Shown: positions 32,262 through 41,650, counted from the first letter of the stretch. The stretch: 50,105 bases of DNA from Chloroflexota bacterium (GCA_029265085.1 JAJUJY010000012.1:1-50105); one strand, 5' to 3'. Translations and numbers: made by a program. Notes: generated by a model from the letters alone, not told the origin.

Positions 32262-33209
32262 TTAAACAATTCCGAGCGTGCGCATTAAAAATACACCCAG
32301 GAAGATTGTCAGCAGAGAGAATAATGTTGTGCTTAACACAATCTGTCCAGCCAGTTCCCCGTCACTACCCATGCTTTTTGCCATAATGTGGCTGACAATG
32401 GCAGTGGGCGTGGCAAACAGGCCAAAAATTGGGGCAAGCTGTATGCCGCGGTAGCCAAGTAAAATGGCTGCGGTCACCATAATGCCGGGTAATAAGACCA
32501 GGCGGCCAAATGTAGCCACAAACAACGGTTTAAAGTTGGCGGCAATTTTCTCGAATTCAAACTGCCCGCCCAGGATAATCAATGCCAGGGGCGTGGCGAC
32601 CATTGACAGATCGGAAACAGCGCGGGTAATTGCCAGGGGAAGCTGCAGATGCAGTTGGGAGAGCAGAATGGCGGCGATTGAGGCAATGATGAGCGGATTT
32701 TTCAAAATACTCAGCAGCATATCGCCCAGATTGCGCTTTTCGGAACTGGTGGGCTGGTACGCTGTCAGCACCAGCACAGCCAGGACATTAAATAACGGTG
32801 CAACAACCGCCAGGAGCAGCGAGGTGGGGGCAGCGGCCTCAGGACCGAAGATGTTTACTACCAGCGGCAGGCCAAAGATGACAAAGTTGGAGCGAAAGAT
32901 TCCCTGGACGACCACACCGATTTGGGCTCGTTCGTGGATCAGCAAGGGCACGATAAACCAGGCGGCTGCCACAGCCAGGAGGATTCCGCCAATGGGTAAG
33001 AGAAACAAGCCGGGGGTGTAGATTGCAGCGAGGTCCGAGCGGTAAATATTGTTAAACACCAAAGCGGGGAAAGCCACATTGAAGCAAAATGTGTTGGCTT
33101 TTTCGATGAAAGAATTGTCGATGACGCTGCGCTTTTTAATAAAGTAGCCCGTGGCTACCAAAAAAAACAGCGGCAATACGGCGTTTGCCGAAAACAGTAC
33201 TGCATCCAT
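32262..33209 (-). CDS. AEC family transporter (auxin efflux carrier-like permease)
   Basis: 315 residues, about 10 membrane helices in two groups of five around a central loop, the AEC layout. Signs: LPLFFLVATGYFIKKRS at the start, NTFCFNVAFPALVFNNIY, RSNFVIFGLPLVVNIFG in the middle, and a mirrored second half with LALIILGGQFEF and ATPTAIVSHIMAKSMG. Bacterial members move malate, malonate or other organic acids. The ATG at 33209 is preferred to a TTG at 33230; neither has an SD. A TATAAT on the minus strand at 33287-33292 could serve as -10. Confidence 0.85.
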   Translation of the reverse strand: MDAVLFSANAVLPLFFLVATGYFIKKRSVIDNSFIEKANTFCFNVAFPALVFNNIYRSDLAAIYTPGLFLLPIGGILLAVAAAWFIVPLLIHERAQIGVVVQGIFRSNFVIFGLPLVVNIFGPEAAAPTSLLLAVVAPLFNVLAVLVLTAYQPTSSEKRNLGDMLLSILKNPLIIASIAAILLSQLHLQLPLAITRAVSDLSMVATPLALIILGGQFEFEKIAANFKPLFVATFGRLVLLPGIMVTAAILLGYRGIQLAPIFGLFATPTAIVSHIMAKSMGSDGELAGQIVLSTTLFSLLTIFLGVFLMRTLGIV

Positions 33210-33361
33210 AAGAAGATTGACCCCGCGCAAGGAGATGGTTTCCCCTGCCTTCTGATCGTTAATCTTTCCGGAGGGGAAACGCTCTGATTATACATCAGCG
33301 GTCAAATTTGTGGGGTTTGGACTGTGAGGAGGTCATTGCCCCGCGGTTTTATCGGAGGAAG

Positions 33362-33394
33362 AAAAACCCCCTGCCTGAATTTTTTGGCAGGGGG
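33362..33394 (-). terminator. Rho-independent terminator of the ABC/zinc-ribbon operon
   Basis: On the minus strand, CCCCCTGCC pairs perfectly with GGCAGGGGG (9 bp, 10-nt loop), followed by TTTTT. It lies 10 nt beyond the stop at 33404. Confidence 0.88.
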
Positions 33395-33403
33395 TGAAAT
33401 CGA

Positions 33404-34192
33404 TCAATTGGAATATTTGGAGCGGTCGAGCATTTCGCGCAGTTTTTCTTCTTCGCTCTTTTCCACCAGCGGTTCCAGGGTGGATTTTTCAGCGGCCAGC
33501 TCGGCCTGCTCAGCGGCGCGCAGTATATCCATTGGCATGGCGCGCATCATGCTCCACTTGCCGCAATTTTCACAGCGGTCAAGTTTGCCAACCAGAAGGT
33601 TTATTCCCCAGATATGGCGTGGAGTGGGGCGGCCGCAGTGGCGGCAAATGGTGCCGCCAACGAATCCGTAATTTCGGGCAGTTCCAGCGGCTATGCCGTC
33701 AGAACGGCCGCGTCCCATAATCAGGAACTGCGAACCCATTCCAATGGCCATCAGTAACAAGATTCCACCCACCAGCGGGATGAAGATGCGCTGCATGGCT
33801 TTGCTTTCCTCATCTGCGGACAGGAACTGGTAGCGCAGGGTATCCAGGGTGAGGGTTTGACCATCTTTGAGGACGACCACAGCACCCATGTCATGAATGC
33901 CGCTTCCGTAGTTATCGGTGTTAAACTGGTAGCGGAAGGGCGCAGCCTGCATCTCTACCATGGGTTTGCCGTCGATCGTGAAGGTAACCGACTGGACATT
34001 CTCCTGATTCCCAACCAGAATGATGCTGCATTTACCGCGCACCTGGCTGCCGTTGCCAAATCCAAAATCTCGATTGAATTCCAGCATATAGCCGCTGCCG
34101 GATTGGGCAAGAGCAGGTTGGACAAAGCCAAAGATCAATACCAATCCTAAGAGACTGGCGAAAATCAATTGAAAAAACTTGTTTGTGTTCAT
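33404..34192 (-). CDS. Signal-peptide membrane protein with cytoplasmic zinc ribbon
   Basis: 262 residues. A signal peptide (LLGLVLIFGFVQPALAQ, cut near residue 29) is followed by a beta-rich extracytoplasmic domain (VTFTIDGKPMVEMQAAPFRYQFNTDNYG) of Ig/cadherin-like character. A membrane helix lies at about 137-158 (IFIPLVGGILLLMAIGMGSQF). On the inside, a treble-clef/zinc-ribbon pair is seen: CRHC near 188 and CENC near 212. The charged tail is probably coiled coil (EEKLREMLDRSK). It lies 9 nt after an ABC permease gene in a three-gene operon, so it may sense or assemble the exporter. I do not recognise a named family. Confidence 0.8.
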   Translation of the reverse strand: MNTNKFFQLIFASLLGLVLIFGFVQPALAQSGSGYMLEFNRDFGFGNGSQVRGKCSIILVGNQENVQSVTFTIDGKPMVEMQAAPFRYQFNTDNYGSGIHDMGAVVVLKDGQTLTLDTLRYQFLSADEESKAMQRIFIPLVGGILLLMAIGMGSQFLIMGRGRSDGIAAGTARNYGFVGGTICRHCGRPTPRHIWGINLLVGKLDRCENCGKWSMMRAMPMDILRAAEQAELAAEKSTLEPLVEKSEEEKLREMLDRSKYSN

Positions 34193-34201
34193 ACGATCAA
34201 C

Positions 34202-34990
34202 TCACTTCCAGCGGGTTAGAATGGTTTCGCGTTGGAATAAGCGCGCTCCAAGATAGATCAGACCAATATCCGCCAGTATTAGCACGGCGATTGTAATCAG
34301 CATCACGGTCATATTGATTACCAGCAGACCGGCGACCTGACCAAACAACAGGCCAAGCACGGGGACAATCAATATGGCAGCCAATTGCTCGGCAACACGC
34401 GGGTCATTGACCCGTGAAGAAACGATGATGGCAAAATTGACGGCGGCAATCGCCATTAAGGGGCCAACAACCAGCACGCCCATCAGCCAGGTTGGGCCAA
34501 GGATATAGGAGCGTACAGCGGGGCTGGCGCCAACCAGCGGGGCGAGCACCTGGAAGATCAGAAAACAGATCCAGGTTGCACCGATGGCGGGGATGGCAGC
34601 CGCAAGGCCTTTTCCGGCCAGCAGTTCTTCTGTGCTGACGGGGGTAGCCAGTAGGGGTTCCAGACTGCGGGTGGTTTTCTCGCCAACAACGCTATAAGCC
34701 GCGATGGTGATGGGAATAATCAACGGCATCATCATATACAGGATCAAAAATTGGTTGATCATGTATATTTGCATACAATCTCCACCTGAAATATCGCCGC
34801 ACATGGCCGTAAACATGGCCGGAATATCCGCGCCATCTCCGCCGGGGACAATGCTCTGCTGGGTCATGTTCAACATAAAGAGCGGTAATGCGGTGAAAAT
34901 GAGCGGCATAAAGATAATGGTAAACAGGACCATCTTATTTTTAAAGACTTCGGCCCATTCTTTTTTAATAATTGTACGAATATGTTTCAT
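34202..34990 (-). CDS. ABC-2 type exporter permease
   Basis: 262 residues. An N-terminal basic IKKEWAEVFKNK stretch precedes the first helix, and about six membrane helices follow, with YSVVGEKTTRSLEPLLATPVSTEELLAGK after the second. That segment is the hallmark of NatB/CcmB-like ABC-2 permeases. It would form the membrane channel of the ATPase encoded 10 nt upstream. The substrate is unknown; relatives export Na+, lipids, drugs or peptides. Confidence 0.9.
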   Translation of the reverse strand: MKHIRTIIKKEWAEVFKNKMVLFTIIFMPLIFTALPLFMLNMTQQSIVPGGDGADIPAMFTAMCGDISGGDCMQIYMINQFLILYMMMPLIIPITIAAYSVVGEKTTRSLEPLLATPVSTEELLAGKGLAAAIPAIGATWICFLIFQVLAPLVGASPAVRSYILGPTWLMGVLVVGPLMAIAAVNFAIIVSSRVNDPRVAEQLAAILIVPVLGLLFGQVAGLLVINMTVMLITIAVLILADIGLIYLGARLFQRETILTRWK

Positions 34991-35000
34991 GGCTTTACCC

Positions 35001-35939
35001 TCAAGCCTTCTGGTTGTTTATGGTCTGCATGTAAATATCTTCCAATGAATGGCGAATTTCACCAACAAATTGGATGTCGGCACCGTTCTCGACCAGAGCG
35101 CGGATCAAGGCCGGATTTTGCTCATCGGGGTTATCCAGGCTGACGACCAGGCGATTATCCACCGATTTCACTTCTTGGACAAAGGGGAAAGCGCGGATTT
35201 GATTGGCCCATTCAGACTGGAGCTGGCGCAGATGGAATACGACCGTCCGGCCAAACAGGCGCTGGCGCAGGTTTTCTGGTGAATCTACGGTGATCAGGCT
35301 GGTTTTAAAGATGCCAATCCGGTCGCATAAGCGGTCGGCTTCATCCAGGTTGTGGGTGCAGAGGAAGATGGTGCGGCCCTGTGATTTCAGTTCTTCAATA
35401 AATTCACGCACCAGCTTTGAGGCTTCCGGGTCCAGGCCGGAGGTTGGTTCATCCAGGAAAAGAACCTTGGGTTCGTGCAGCAGCGCGCGGGCAATGGCCA
35501 GTTTTTGCCGCATCCCTTTAGAGAAACTGCCGGCTTCATCAAAACGGCGGTTCCACAGTCCCAGCATGCGCAAGTATTTTTCCACCTGGGCCTTGACATC
35601 GGCAACATCATAAAGTTCAGCATAGATGGTGAGGTTCGTCTCGGCGCTCAACCGTTCGTACATACCCGGGGTTTCCGTCAGAATACCAATGGAACGGCGA
35701 ATCTGGGTGTTGTCTTTGCCAACCATGTATCCGCAAATGGATGCATGGCCGTCTGTTGGGGCAATTAATGCGGAGAGCATTCGCACAGTGGTGGTTTTGC
35801 CTGCGCCGTTGGGACCAAGAAAACCAAAAACTTCACCTTCTTGGACATCCAGGGTTAAATCATGGACGGCTGTGATCAGTTTCTTGTCTTTGCCAGTTAA
35901 AAACTGCTTCGAAAGATGTTCGGTGTGAATCTGGATCAT
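35001..35939 (-). CDS. ABC exporter ATP-binding protein
   Basis: 312 residues. Walker A GPNGAGKTTT is at about 44-53, followed by a Q-loop region, the signature SFSKGMRQKLAIARALL near 140, Walker B KVLFLDEPTSGLD, and the H-loop CTHNLDEAD. The C-terminal ~85 residues are the accessory domain typical of NatA/DrrA-type ATPases. An open frame runs upstream to 36047, but the family N-terminus begins at MIQIHTEHLSKQF, so 35939 is used; the SD is weak (AAAGAAG). It is the first gene of ATPase - permease - zinc-ribbon. Confidence 0.94.
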   Translation of the reverse strand: MIQIHTEHLSKQFLTGKDKKLITAVHDLTLDVQEGEVFGFLGPNGAGKTTTVRMLSALIAPTDGHASICGYMVGKDNTQIRRSIGILTETPGMYERLSAETNLTIYAELYDVADVKAQVEKYLRMLGLWNRRFDEAGSFSKGMRQKLAIARALLHEPKVLFLDEPTSGLDPEASKLVREFIEELKSQGRTIFLCTHNLDEADRLCDRIGIFKTSLITVDSPENLRQRLFGRTVVFHLRQLQSEWANQIRAFPFVQEVKSVDNRLVVSLDNPDEQNPALIRALVENGADIQFVGEIRHSLEDIYMQTINNQKA

Positions 35940-36114
35940 ACGTTTCGCTTCTTTTTGATCGGGTATCTTATTGTTGAAGCCGCTCCTGCTTATATTGCAA
36001 AGCGACTGATAAACCCAAAGATACGAGTGATTATGCCGGTCTTCCAATGGGTTGTATTGGAAGTACTCTGATAATGATTTTAGTCTTAAGTGGGGAAAAT
36101 CGTCATATCCGCAA

Positions 36115-36165
36115 GGTTAAATCGCCCCAACCCGAGTGGGGAGGCTTAACCTGTCCAGATGGACA
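36115..36165. other. Two adjacent hairpins between moaA and the ABC operon
   Basis: GGTTAA (36115-36120) pairs with TTAACC (36146-36151), enclosing CCCC/GGGG. Directly beside it, TGTCC-AGAT-GGACA forms a second hairpin (36152-36165). Neither has a proper T tract on the minus strand. They could be a moaA 3' end or a 5' leader element of the ABC operon. The rest of the 254-bp gap shows nothing clear. Confidence 0.4.
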
Positions 36166-36193
36166 AGAAAAATGAGAGAAAAATATTCCGGAT

Positions 36194-37174
36194 TTATCCG
36201 CCGATTTCGCTCATTACCCGGTTGGTGGCAATTTCGCCCTGAGCCAGTCCGTGCCCCCAGGGTTTTTGCCAAACACCATCCAGAATGATTTGTCGGAGGT
36301 CTTCCAGGCTGGCACCAGCGCGCAGCGGGGTGAGCAAGTCAACCTCTTTTTCGCGCAGCAAGCACAGGCGCAGTTTTCCGTCTGCGGTCAGGCGGGCACG
36401 GGTGCAGGCAGCGCAAAATGGCTGAGTGACCGAGGAGATAAATCCAAGGTCACCTTTGGCGCCGTCCAGGCGGTAGAGGCGGGCTTCGCCATCCAGCTTA
36501 CCGCCGTTTGCGGTTTGCGCAGGGCCAAGCGCTTCGGTGATCCGTTCCAGCATCTCCTGGGCGGTGACCACCTGTGCGGTTTGCAGCTCTGTGGCGCCTC
36601 CAAAGGGCATCATTTCAATAAAGCGCACCTGCCAGGGGTGATCCAGGGTCAGGCGGGCAATGTCCACAATATCCTGATCGTTAAATCCACGCACAACGAC
36701 CGCGTTGATTTTTAGAGGGACAAGCCCGGCAGCTTCTGAAGCCAGAATGCCTTGCCAAACCTGCTCAAACGATCCCCAGCGGGTGATGCGTTTAAACCGG
36801 TCCGGGTCGAGGGTGTCCAGGCTGATATTGACGCGCTGTAACCCTGCTTCTTTGAGCGGTTTGGCGAGTTTTCCCAAAAGAACGCCGTTGGTGGTCATGG
36901 AAAGGGAACGAATGCCGGGCACCGCAGAAATTCCGCGCACCAGGTCAACGATATGCGCTCGCACAGTCGGCTCACCGCCGGTCAGGCGGATCTTATCAAA
37001 GCCTAAACGGGCAAACAGCCTTACGAACTGGAGAACTTCATCATCCTGCATCAATTCGGCATTCGGGCGGAAGGTCATATCTTCCGGCATGCAGTACACA
37101 CAGCGCAGATTGCAATGATCAGTCAGGCTGATTCTCAGGTAGTGAATGTTGCGTCCAAATCGGTCGATGGCCAT
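36194..37174 (-). CDS. moaA: GTP 3',8-cyclase
   Basis: 326 residues. A radical-SAM enzyme making the first intermediate of molybdenum cofactor. The SAM-binding cluster is TDHCNLRCVYC (C21, C25, C28). The C-terminal GTP-binding cluster is FCAACTRARLTADGKLRLCL, with its three cysteines. GGEPTVR and SMTTNGVLL are also as expected. The last residues are GEIATNRVMSEIGG, close to the GG terminus that activates MoaA. No other moa, moe or molybdoenzyme gene is in the window. GGGAG lies 12 nt before the ATG. Confidence 0.95.
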   Translation of the reverse strand: MAIDRFGRNIHYLRISLTDHCNLRCVYCMPEDMTFRPNAELMQDDEVLQFVRLFARLGFDKIRLTGGEPTVRAHIVDLVRGISAVPGIRSLSMTTNGVLLGKLAKPLKEAGLQRVNISLDTLDPDRFKRITRWGSFEQVWQGILASEAAGLVPLKINAVVVRGFNDQDIVDIARLTLDHPWQVRFIEMMPFGGATELQTAQVVTAQEMLERITEALGPAQTANGGKLDGEARLYRLDGAKGDLGFISSVTQPFCAACTRARLTADGKLRLCLLREKEVDLLTPLRAGASLEDLRQIILDGVWQKPWGHGLAQGEIATNRVMSEIGG

Positions 37175-37428
37175 AGGTCAGAAAGTCTCCCGTATATGGA
37201 TAAATTTTATCATAATAATATTGTTAATGTCTGCGGAATGTGCAAGAATCGCGGGAAATTTAATTGGCAAATTATGACCAGTATAGTCAGGATTTTTGTT
37301 TTTTGATGGTGTGACGGTTGACACTAGCAGGAGAGAATAAAGAAGATGATAATTTAGATTGAACTGAGGCTAGCATCCTACTCTCTCGTTCTTGACGTAA
37401 ATCCAGGAATTCCTGCAAGGAGGAACGA

Positions 37429-37671
37429 ATGCCCCCTAAGGGTCGAATTGTCGTTAATGAGGTGTACTGTAAAGGGTGTGAATTATGCGTGGCATCCTGC
37501 CCGCAAGAAGTGATCGCCCTTGATCAGGATCGGATCACCGCCAAAGGCTACCATCCTGCTGCATTGTTGAAGGATGGCTGCACAGGTTGCGGCATCTGCA
37601 GTGTGGTCTGCCCTGAAGCGGCCATTGTGGTTTATCGTGAAAGCACCCGTGTTAAGCGGGCTGAAGCATAG
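37429..37671 (+). CDS. korD: 2-oxoacid:ferredoxin oxidoreductase, ferredoxin-like delta subunit
   Basis: 80 residues. Two 4Fe-4S clusters are bound by CKGCELCVASCP and CTGCGICSVVCP. It would carry electrons between the catalytic core and soluble ferredoxin. The N-terminus GRIVVNEVYCKGC and the C-terminal CPEAAIVVYRE are typical of KorD/VorD subunits. An AAGGAGGAA site lies before the ATG. It starts a four-gene set D-A-B-C with gaps of 11-13 nt. The 254 bp upstream, shared with divergent moaA, contain a TTGACA at 37318 without a matching -10. Confidence 0.92.
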   Translation: MPPKGRIVVNEVYCKGCELCVASCPQEVIALDQDRITAKGYHPAALLKDGCTGCGICSVVCPEAAIVVYRESTRVKRAEA

Positions 37672-37682
37672 GAGGAGAACCC

Positions 37683-38795
37683 ATGGCGCGTGAATTATGG
37701 AAGGGCAATAATGCGATTGCAGAAGCAGCAGTAAGAGCTGGTTTACAGGCGTATTTTGGTTATCCGATTACACCGCAAACTGAGCTGCTTGAATATTTAT
37801 CCGGACGCATGCCGGAATTAGGCCGTGCGTTTGTTCAGGCGGAGAGTGAACTGGCCGCGATTAATATGGTGTACGGCGCAGCCTGCACCGGCGCGCGGGT
37901 GATGACCTCTTCTTCCAGCCCAGGCATCAGCCTGATGATGGAAGGCCTGTCTTATATCGCCGGTACTGAAGTGCCGATGGTGTTGGTGGATGTGATGCGC
38001 GGTGGGCCTGGCCTGGGAAATATTGCTCCGGCTCAGTCTGATTACAACCAGATTGTGCACGGCGGCGGGCACGGTGACTATAACGCGATTGTCTTAGCCC
38101 CGGCCAGTGTACAAGAATCGGTCGATATGACGGTTCTGGCCTTTGACCTGGCTGAAAAATACCGCTCCATTGCTGTGGTCTTAATTGACGGTTCGATTGG
38201 GCAGATGATGGAACCCGCTGAAATGCCGGAGATGAAGCCGCTCAAGACGGTTTATCCGGAATGGGCAGTGCGCGGTGCAGAAAACCGCAACCGCCGCTTC
38301 CTCAGCTCCATTTATCTGGATCCGCCGCAGGAAGAAGAAGCGAATTTGCGCATGCTGCGCCGCTGGCAAGAAGTGGAAGCCAACGAAATTCGCTATAAGA
38401 CCTATTTTATGGAAGATGCGCGCTATGCCGTAGTGGGCTTTGGCTCATCCGGGCGTGTGGCGCTTTCCGCTGTGCGGGCTGCCCGTGCTGAGGGTATTCC
38501 CGTAGGTCTGGTTCGCCCGATTACCTTGAACCCATTCCCCACCAAAGCCATTGAAGATCTGACCAAACAGGTGGAAGGGCTGCTGGTAGTTGAAATGAAT
38601 GCCGGCCAGATGCTTGAAGATATCCGCCGGATAACCAAAGGCGCTGTACCGATTGAATTCTTTGCTCGCCTGGGCGGCATTATGCCGCTGCCGGATGAGA
38701 TTTTGGGTGAGATTCGCCGTATGGCAAGCGGCCCCATGCCTACCGAGGGTCATCCTCGCGATCGCTGGCTGCAGCGAATGGCACAGAGGAACTAA
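37683..38795 (+). CDS. korA: 2-oxoacid:ferredoxin oxidoreductase alpha subunit
   Basis: 370 residues. The N-terminal pyrimidine-binding domain begins [24 protein letters not shown], where YPITP is diagnostic. [30 protein letters not shown] follows with the PFOR-type loop. [11 protein letters not shown] and the C-terminal transketolase-like domain ([18 protein letters not shown]) complete it. It forms the catalytic unit with the beta subunit, converting a 2-oxoacid, CoA and oxidised ferredoxin to acyl-CoA, CO2 and reduced ferredoxin. Oxoglutarate and branched-chain types cannot be told apart securely here. GGAG precedes the ATG. Confidence 0.93.
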   Translation: MARELWKGNNAIAEAAVRAGLQAYFGYPITPQTELLEYLSGRMPELGRAFVQAESELAAINMVYGAACTGARVMTSSSSPGISLMMEGLSYIAGTEVPMVLVDVMRGGPGLGNIAPAQSDYNQIVHGGGHGDYNAIVLAPASVQESVDMTVLAFDLAEKYRSIAVVLIDGSIGQMMEPAEMPEMKPLKTVYPEWAVRGAENRNRRFLSSIYLDPPQEEEANLRMLRRWQEVEANEIRYKTYFMEDARYAVVGFGSSGRVALSAVRAARAEGIPVGLVRPITLNPFPTKAIEDLTKQVEGLLVVEMNAGQMLEDIRRITKGAVPIEFFARLGGIMPLPDEILGEIRRMASGPMPTEGHPRDRWLQRMAQRN

Positions 38796-38808
38796 GAGGA
38801 GCGGCAAA

Positions 38809-39585
38809 ATGGAAAATATTGAACTGGAAACCATGGTTTACGAACGGCCTGATTCGCTGGTCGAAATCCCAACCCATTACTGCCCCGGCTGTACGCACGG
38901 CACGGCTCACCGCCTGATTGCGGAAGTGATTGATGAGATGGGCATTCGCGAGAAAATGATCGGCGTAGCTTCGGTCGGCTGCTCGGTATTTGCCTACAAT
39001 TACTTTAATTTCGATTTCGTCCAGGCTCCACACGGCCGCGCCCCTGCGATGGCAACGGGTGTCAAACGTGTGATGACCGACAAAATTGTGATGACCTACC
39101 AGGGCGATGGCGATATGGCCTCGATTGGTATGGCAGAGATTGTGCATGCCGCAGCGCGCGGTGAAAACATCACCGTCTTTTTCTTGAATAACGCGAACTA
39201 CGGTATGACCGGCGGACAGATGGCTCCCACCACCCTGCCCGGGCAAAAGACGACCTCTTCCCCCACTGGCCGCGATGTGGAGCAAATGGGCTACCCGATT
39301 CGCGCTTCGGAAATGCTTGCGACACTGGAAGGTGCCAGCTATGTGGTGCGGCGCAGCCTGCACGACCCGAAGAACGTGCGCCTGGCCAAGAAAGCTATCC
39401 GTACTGCGTTCGAAGCACAGGCTCGTGGTCTGGGTTTCACGATGGTTGAACTGCTCTCGATCTGCCCGACCAACTGGGGCATGACGCCGGTTCAGGCAAC
39501 CAACTGGCTGGAAGAAAAGATGATCCCCTTCTACCCGTTGGGCGATTACAAGATTAATCCGGCCGTGGCCGAAATCAAATTCTAA
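38809..39585 (+). CDS. korB: 2-oxoacid:ferredoxin oxidoreductase beta subunit
   Basis: 258 residues. The thiamine-diphosphate subunit: HYCPGCTHG near residue 23-31 and the TPP motif [17 protein letters not shown]...[11 protein letters not shown] (GDG to NN) at about 97-126. [12 protein letters not shown] and [13 protein letters not shown] also match KorB/Vor[16 protein letters not shown] with the downstream [10 protein letters not shown] is seen in the family. A longer frame opens at 38653 inside korA; the ATG at 38809 has an AAGAGGAG site and the conserved N-terminus. It is 13 nt after korA and 13 nt before korC. Confidence 0.94.
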   Translation: MENIELETMVYERPDSLVEIPTHYCPGCTHGTAHRLIAEVIDEMGIREKMIGVASVGCSVFAYNYFNFDFVQAPHGRAPAMATGVKRVMTDKIVMTYQGDGDMASIGMAEIVHAAARGENITVFFLNNANYGMTGGQMAPTTLPGQKTTSSPTGRDVEQMGYPIRASEMLATLEGASYVVRRSLHDPKNVRLAKKAIRTAFEAQARGLGFTMVELLSICPTNWGMTPVQATNWLEEKMIPFYPLGDYKINPAVAEIKF

Positions 39586-39598
39586 GGCGGAGGACATT

Positions 39599-40147
39599 AT
39601 GCAGACTGAAATCGTCTTTGCTGGATTTGGCGGCCAGGGTGTCTTGTTTGCAGGGCAGCTGCTTTCCTATGCTGCAATGGACAACGGCCTGGAAGTGACC
39701 TGGATCCCTTCATACGGCCCGGAAATGCGCGGCGGTACAGCGAACTGCACTGTGATTGTTTCGGATGAAGAGATTGGTTCACCGCTGGTGCGCAACCCCA
39801 AAGTTGCGGTGGCAATGAACCGGCCTTCACTGGATAAATACGAGCCGATTATTGCCAAGGGCGGCTTGTTGATTGTCAACAGCTCGCTGGTAGATCGAGT
39901 GGTGGAGCGCAAAGATATCCGGGTGGTAATGGTGCCCGGAAACGATATCGCTGAGCGTCTTGGCGATAAGCGCATGACCAACATGGTGCTGCTGGGTGCG
40001 CTGCTGGCCAACCAGCCCTTAATCCCGTTAGAGGCATTAGAGAAAGCGCTGAAAGAGCATTTGCCGGAACGGCATCATAAACTGCTGCCGCTCAACTACC
40101 AGGCACTGCGCGAAGGTGCAACCTATATTGCGGAAGCGGTAAAGTAG
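39599..40147 (+). CDS. korC: 2-oxoacid:ferredoxin oxidoreductase gamma subunit
   Basis: 182 residues. The gamma domain starts EIVFAGFGGQGVLFAGQLLSYAA, followed by WIPSYGPEMRGGTANCTVIVSD, both diagnostic of the PFOR gamma domain. A typical NMVLLGALL segment comes later. It binds CoA and closes the complex. GGCGGAGGACATT precedes the ATG. It is the last gene; a strong terminator follows. Confidence 0.94.
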   Translation: MQTEIVFAGFGGQGVLFAGQLLSYAAMDNGLEVTWIPSYGPEMRGGTANCTVIVSDEEIGSPLVRNPKVAVAMNRPSLDKYEPIIAKGGLLIVNSSLVDRVVERKDIRVVMVPGNDIAERLGDKRMTNMVLLGALLANQPLIPLEALEKALKEHLPERHHKLLPLNYQALREGATYIAEAVK

Positions 40148-40160
40148 GATGATTAAATGA

Positions 40161-40203
40161 AAACAGGGGCTGCCCGGAAAGTAAAGGACAGCCCCTGTTT
40201 TTT
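40161..40203. terminator. Bidirectional terminator after korC
   Basis: AAACAGGGGCTG pairs perfectly with CAGCCCCTGTTT (12 bp, 16-nt loop). T tracts flank both sides, serving korC and the convergent lipoprotein gene. Confidence 0.9.
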
Positions 40204-40215
40204 ATTCATCTTTGT

Positions 40216-41436
40216 TTATGGAAGCATTCCCAGGAAATAACCGTTGGCCAGTTGGGTTAATCCGCTGCCGTCACGGTTGATCTTCCAGATGGTGGACTGG
40301 TTGTCATTCATCAAATACTGGGCAAACAGGAATGTATCTTCACTGATCCAGCCCAGGATGGAATAATTGCCGCCTTCCATCGTTTGCAGCGCTTGCGGTG
40401 CGCTGGAGCCATTAACTGGAGCGATGACTACCTGGCTGCGCTCATTCTCAGGATTGCTGCGTGCTACAGCGTATGCAATCCATTGGTTGGAAGGGCTGAA
40501 ACGCCCGCTGCCGCTGACGGTTTGTTCTGGCAGAACAGGGAAAGTGATCGAGCTGCCGCTGGAGAGATTGCGTACCTGCATACCGACTGCGTTTGGGCTG
40601 CAGCCGATGGCAGCCAGGCTCAAATCTGTCGAGACGCTGTTCAGGCACAAGCCGAGGCGTTCATCATCGTTAACCAGCACCTGAATGCTGCCGTCAGCAG
40701 GGTTGTAAAGGCGCATACCGTTAAAGCCGGCGTAGAGGATGTACCCGCCAATGCCGGAGAGCTGGGTTCCGTACAGCAGCTTTCCATCGGGCTGCCAGCG
40801 GTAAGGCAGGAATACCAACCAGCGGTCGCGATTATTTTCGGGCAAAATCTCATCAATTTTTTGTGTATTACTGCCGTCAATATTCGCAGTCCAGACTTCG
40901 CTGCCGGGGGCATCCTGTCCCCAGGATTGGGTGGTCCAGGCTATCTTTTGCCCATCGCTGGAGACAACGAAATGCAACGGCTCAAAATTCTTTGCCTGAA
41001 TAAAATCCAGAACCTGGTCACCTGCGGAGCTGGCTTTGTGAATCCGGCCGTCATCCAGACCGGGATAAAAGACAGCATCCGCTGTAATGGAAACACCCAT
41101 CTCGCCCAACCATTCGTTGCCGCCTGCGCTGGCCTGAAAATCCAGTGCAGCACCATTAAAATCATAGGCAGTCATGGTTTGATCTTTGAACGCCATAAAA
41201 CCGCGATATGCGGAGCTGGGCTCGGCGGTTGCGGTTGGGGCTTCGGTCGGTACCTGGGTGGGTTCCGCGGCGGTTTCAGAAGGCAGCGCCGGAAGAGTCG
41301 ATTCAGCCGGCTGCGTGGGTTCTTGGGTTGGCTGGTTGGAATCAGGCTGCGGCAGGCGGCAGGCGCTGGCGACCAGGAATAAAATTAACAATGGAAGAAA
41401 TATTCGATAATATCGGGTTGAAGTCTTGGTTTGCAT
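40216..41436 (-). CDS. Lipoprotein with TolB-like beta-propeller
   Basis: 406 residues. A signal peptide (RIFLPLLILFLVASAC) puts the lipidated Cys near residue 26, followed by a Pro/Thr/Glu-rich linker to about 75. The rest looks like a six-bladed propeller of the TolB/WD40-like type: repeated strands ending in W or D, as in SSDGQKIAWTTQSWGQ, SEVWTANIDGSNTQKI, RFSPSNQWIAYAV and STIWKINRDGSGLTQLANG. These blades are often found in periplasmic scaffolds or DPP-IV-like proteins; no peptidase motif is present. AAGGAG lies 8 nt before the ATG. Its function is not known. Confidence 0.83.
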   Translation of the reverse strand: MQTKTSTRYYRIFLPLLILFLVASACRLPQPDSNQPTQEPTQPAESTLPALPSETAAEPTQVPTEAPTATAEPSSAYRGFMAFKDQTMTAYDFNGAALDFQASAGGNEWLGEMGVSITADAVFYPGLDDGRIHKASSAGDQVLDFIQAKNFEPLHFVVSSDGQKIAWTTQSWGQDAPGSEVWTANIDGSNTQKIDEILPENNRDRWLVFLPYRWQPDGKLLYGTQLSGIGGYILYAGFNGMRLYNPADGSIQVLVNDDERLGLCLNSVSTDLSLAAIGCSPNAVGMQVRNLSSGSSITFPVLPEQTVSGSGRFSPSNQWIAYAVARSNPENERSQVVIAPVNGSSAPQALQTMEGGNYSILGWISEDTFLFAQYLMNDNQSTIWKINRDGSGLTQLANGYFLGMLP

Positions 41437-41621
41437 AATGCTTGCTCCTTTGAAGGCTAAATATAAATAAAAATATCTGTCTCTATTCTAGATGAAAAAA
41501 CGGCTTAAAAAGTTCCCGAAAATCTATGAATTTGAGAAAAAAGGGTGATTACGCTCCTGCGCAGCTATTACAAATCCTTGCATGTGTTTTGGTTGGCAGT
41601 GCTTGTCAAAAGGGGCGTTTC

Positions 41622-41650
41622 TTGCAAACTGTTATAAATTATGTTATGAT
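41622..41650 (+). promoter_or_regulatory. Sigma-70 promoter for greA
   Basis: TTGCAA (41622-41627), 17 bp, then TATGAT (41645-41650) preceded by TGT, an extended -10. The start would be near 41657, giving a ~150-nt leader to greA. The 370-bp divergent gap 41437-41806 otherwise holds no recognisable gene. Confidence 0.65.

Noticed and set aside
35940..36193. Molybdenum cofactor riboswitch
   Set aside because: This gap lies downstream of moaA, not before it, and the structure lacks the conserved riboswitch core as I know it.
37318..37346. korDABC promoter from TTGACA at 37318
   Set aside because: No acceptable -10 at 16-18 bp; the sequence there is AGAAGA.
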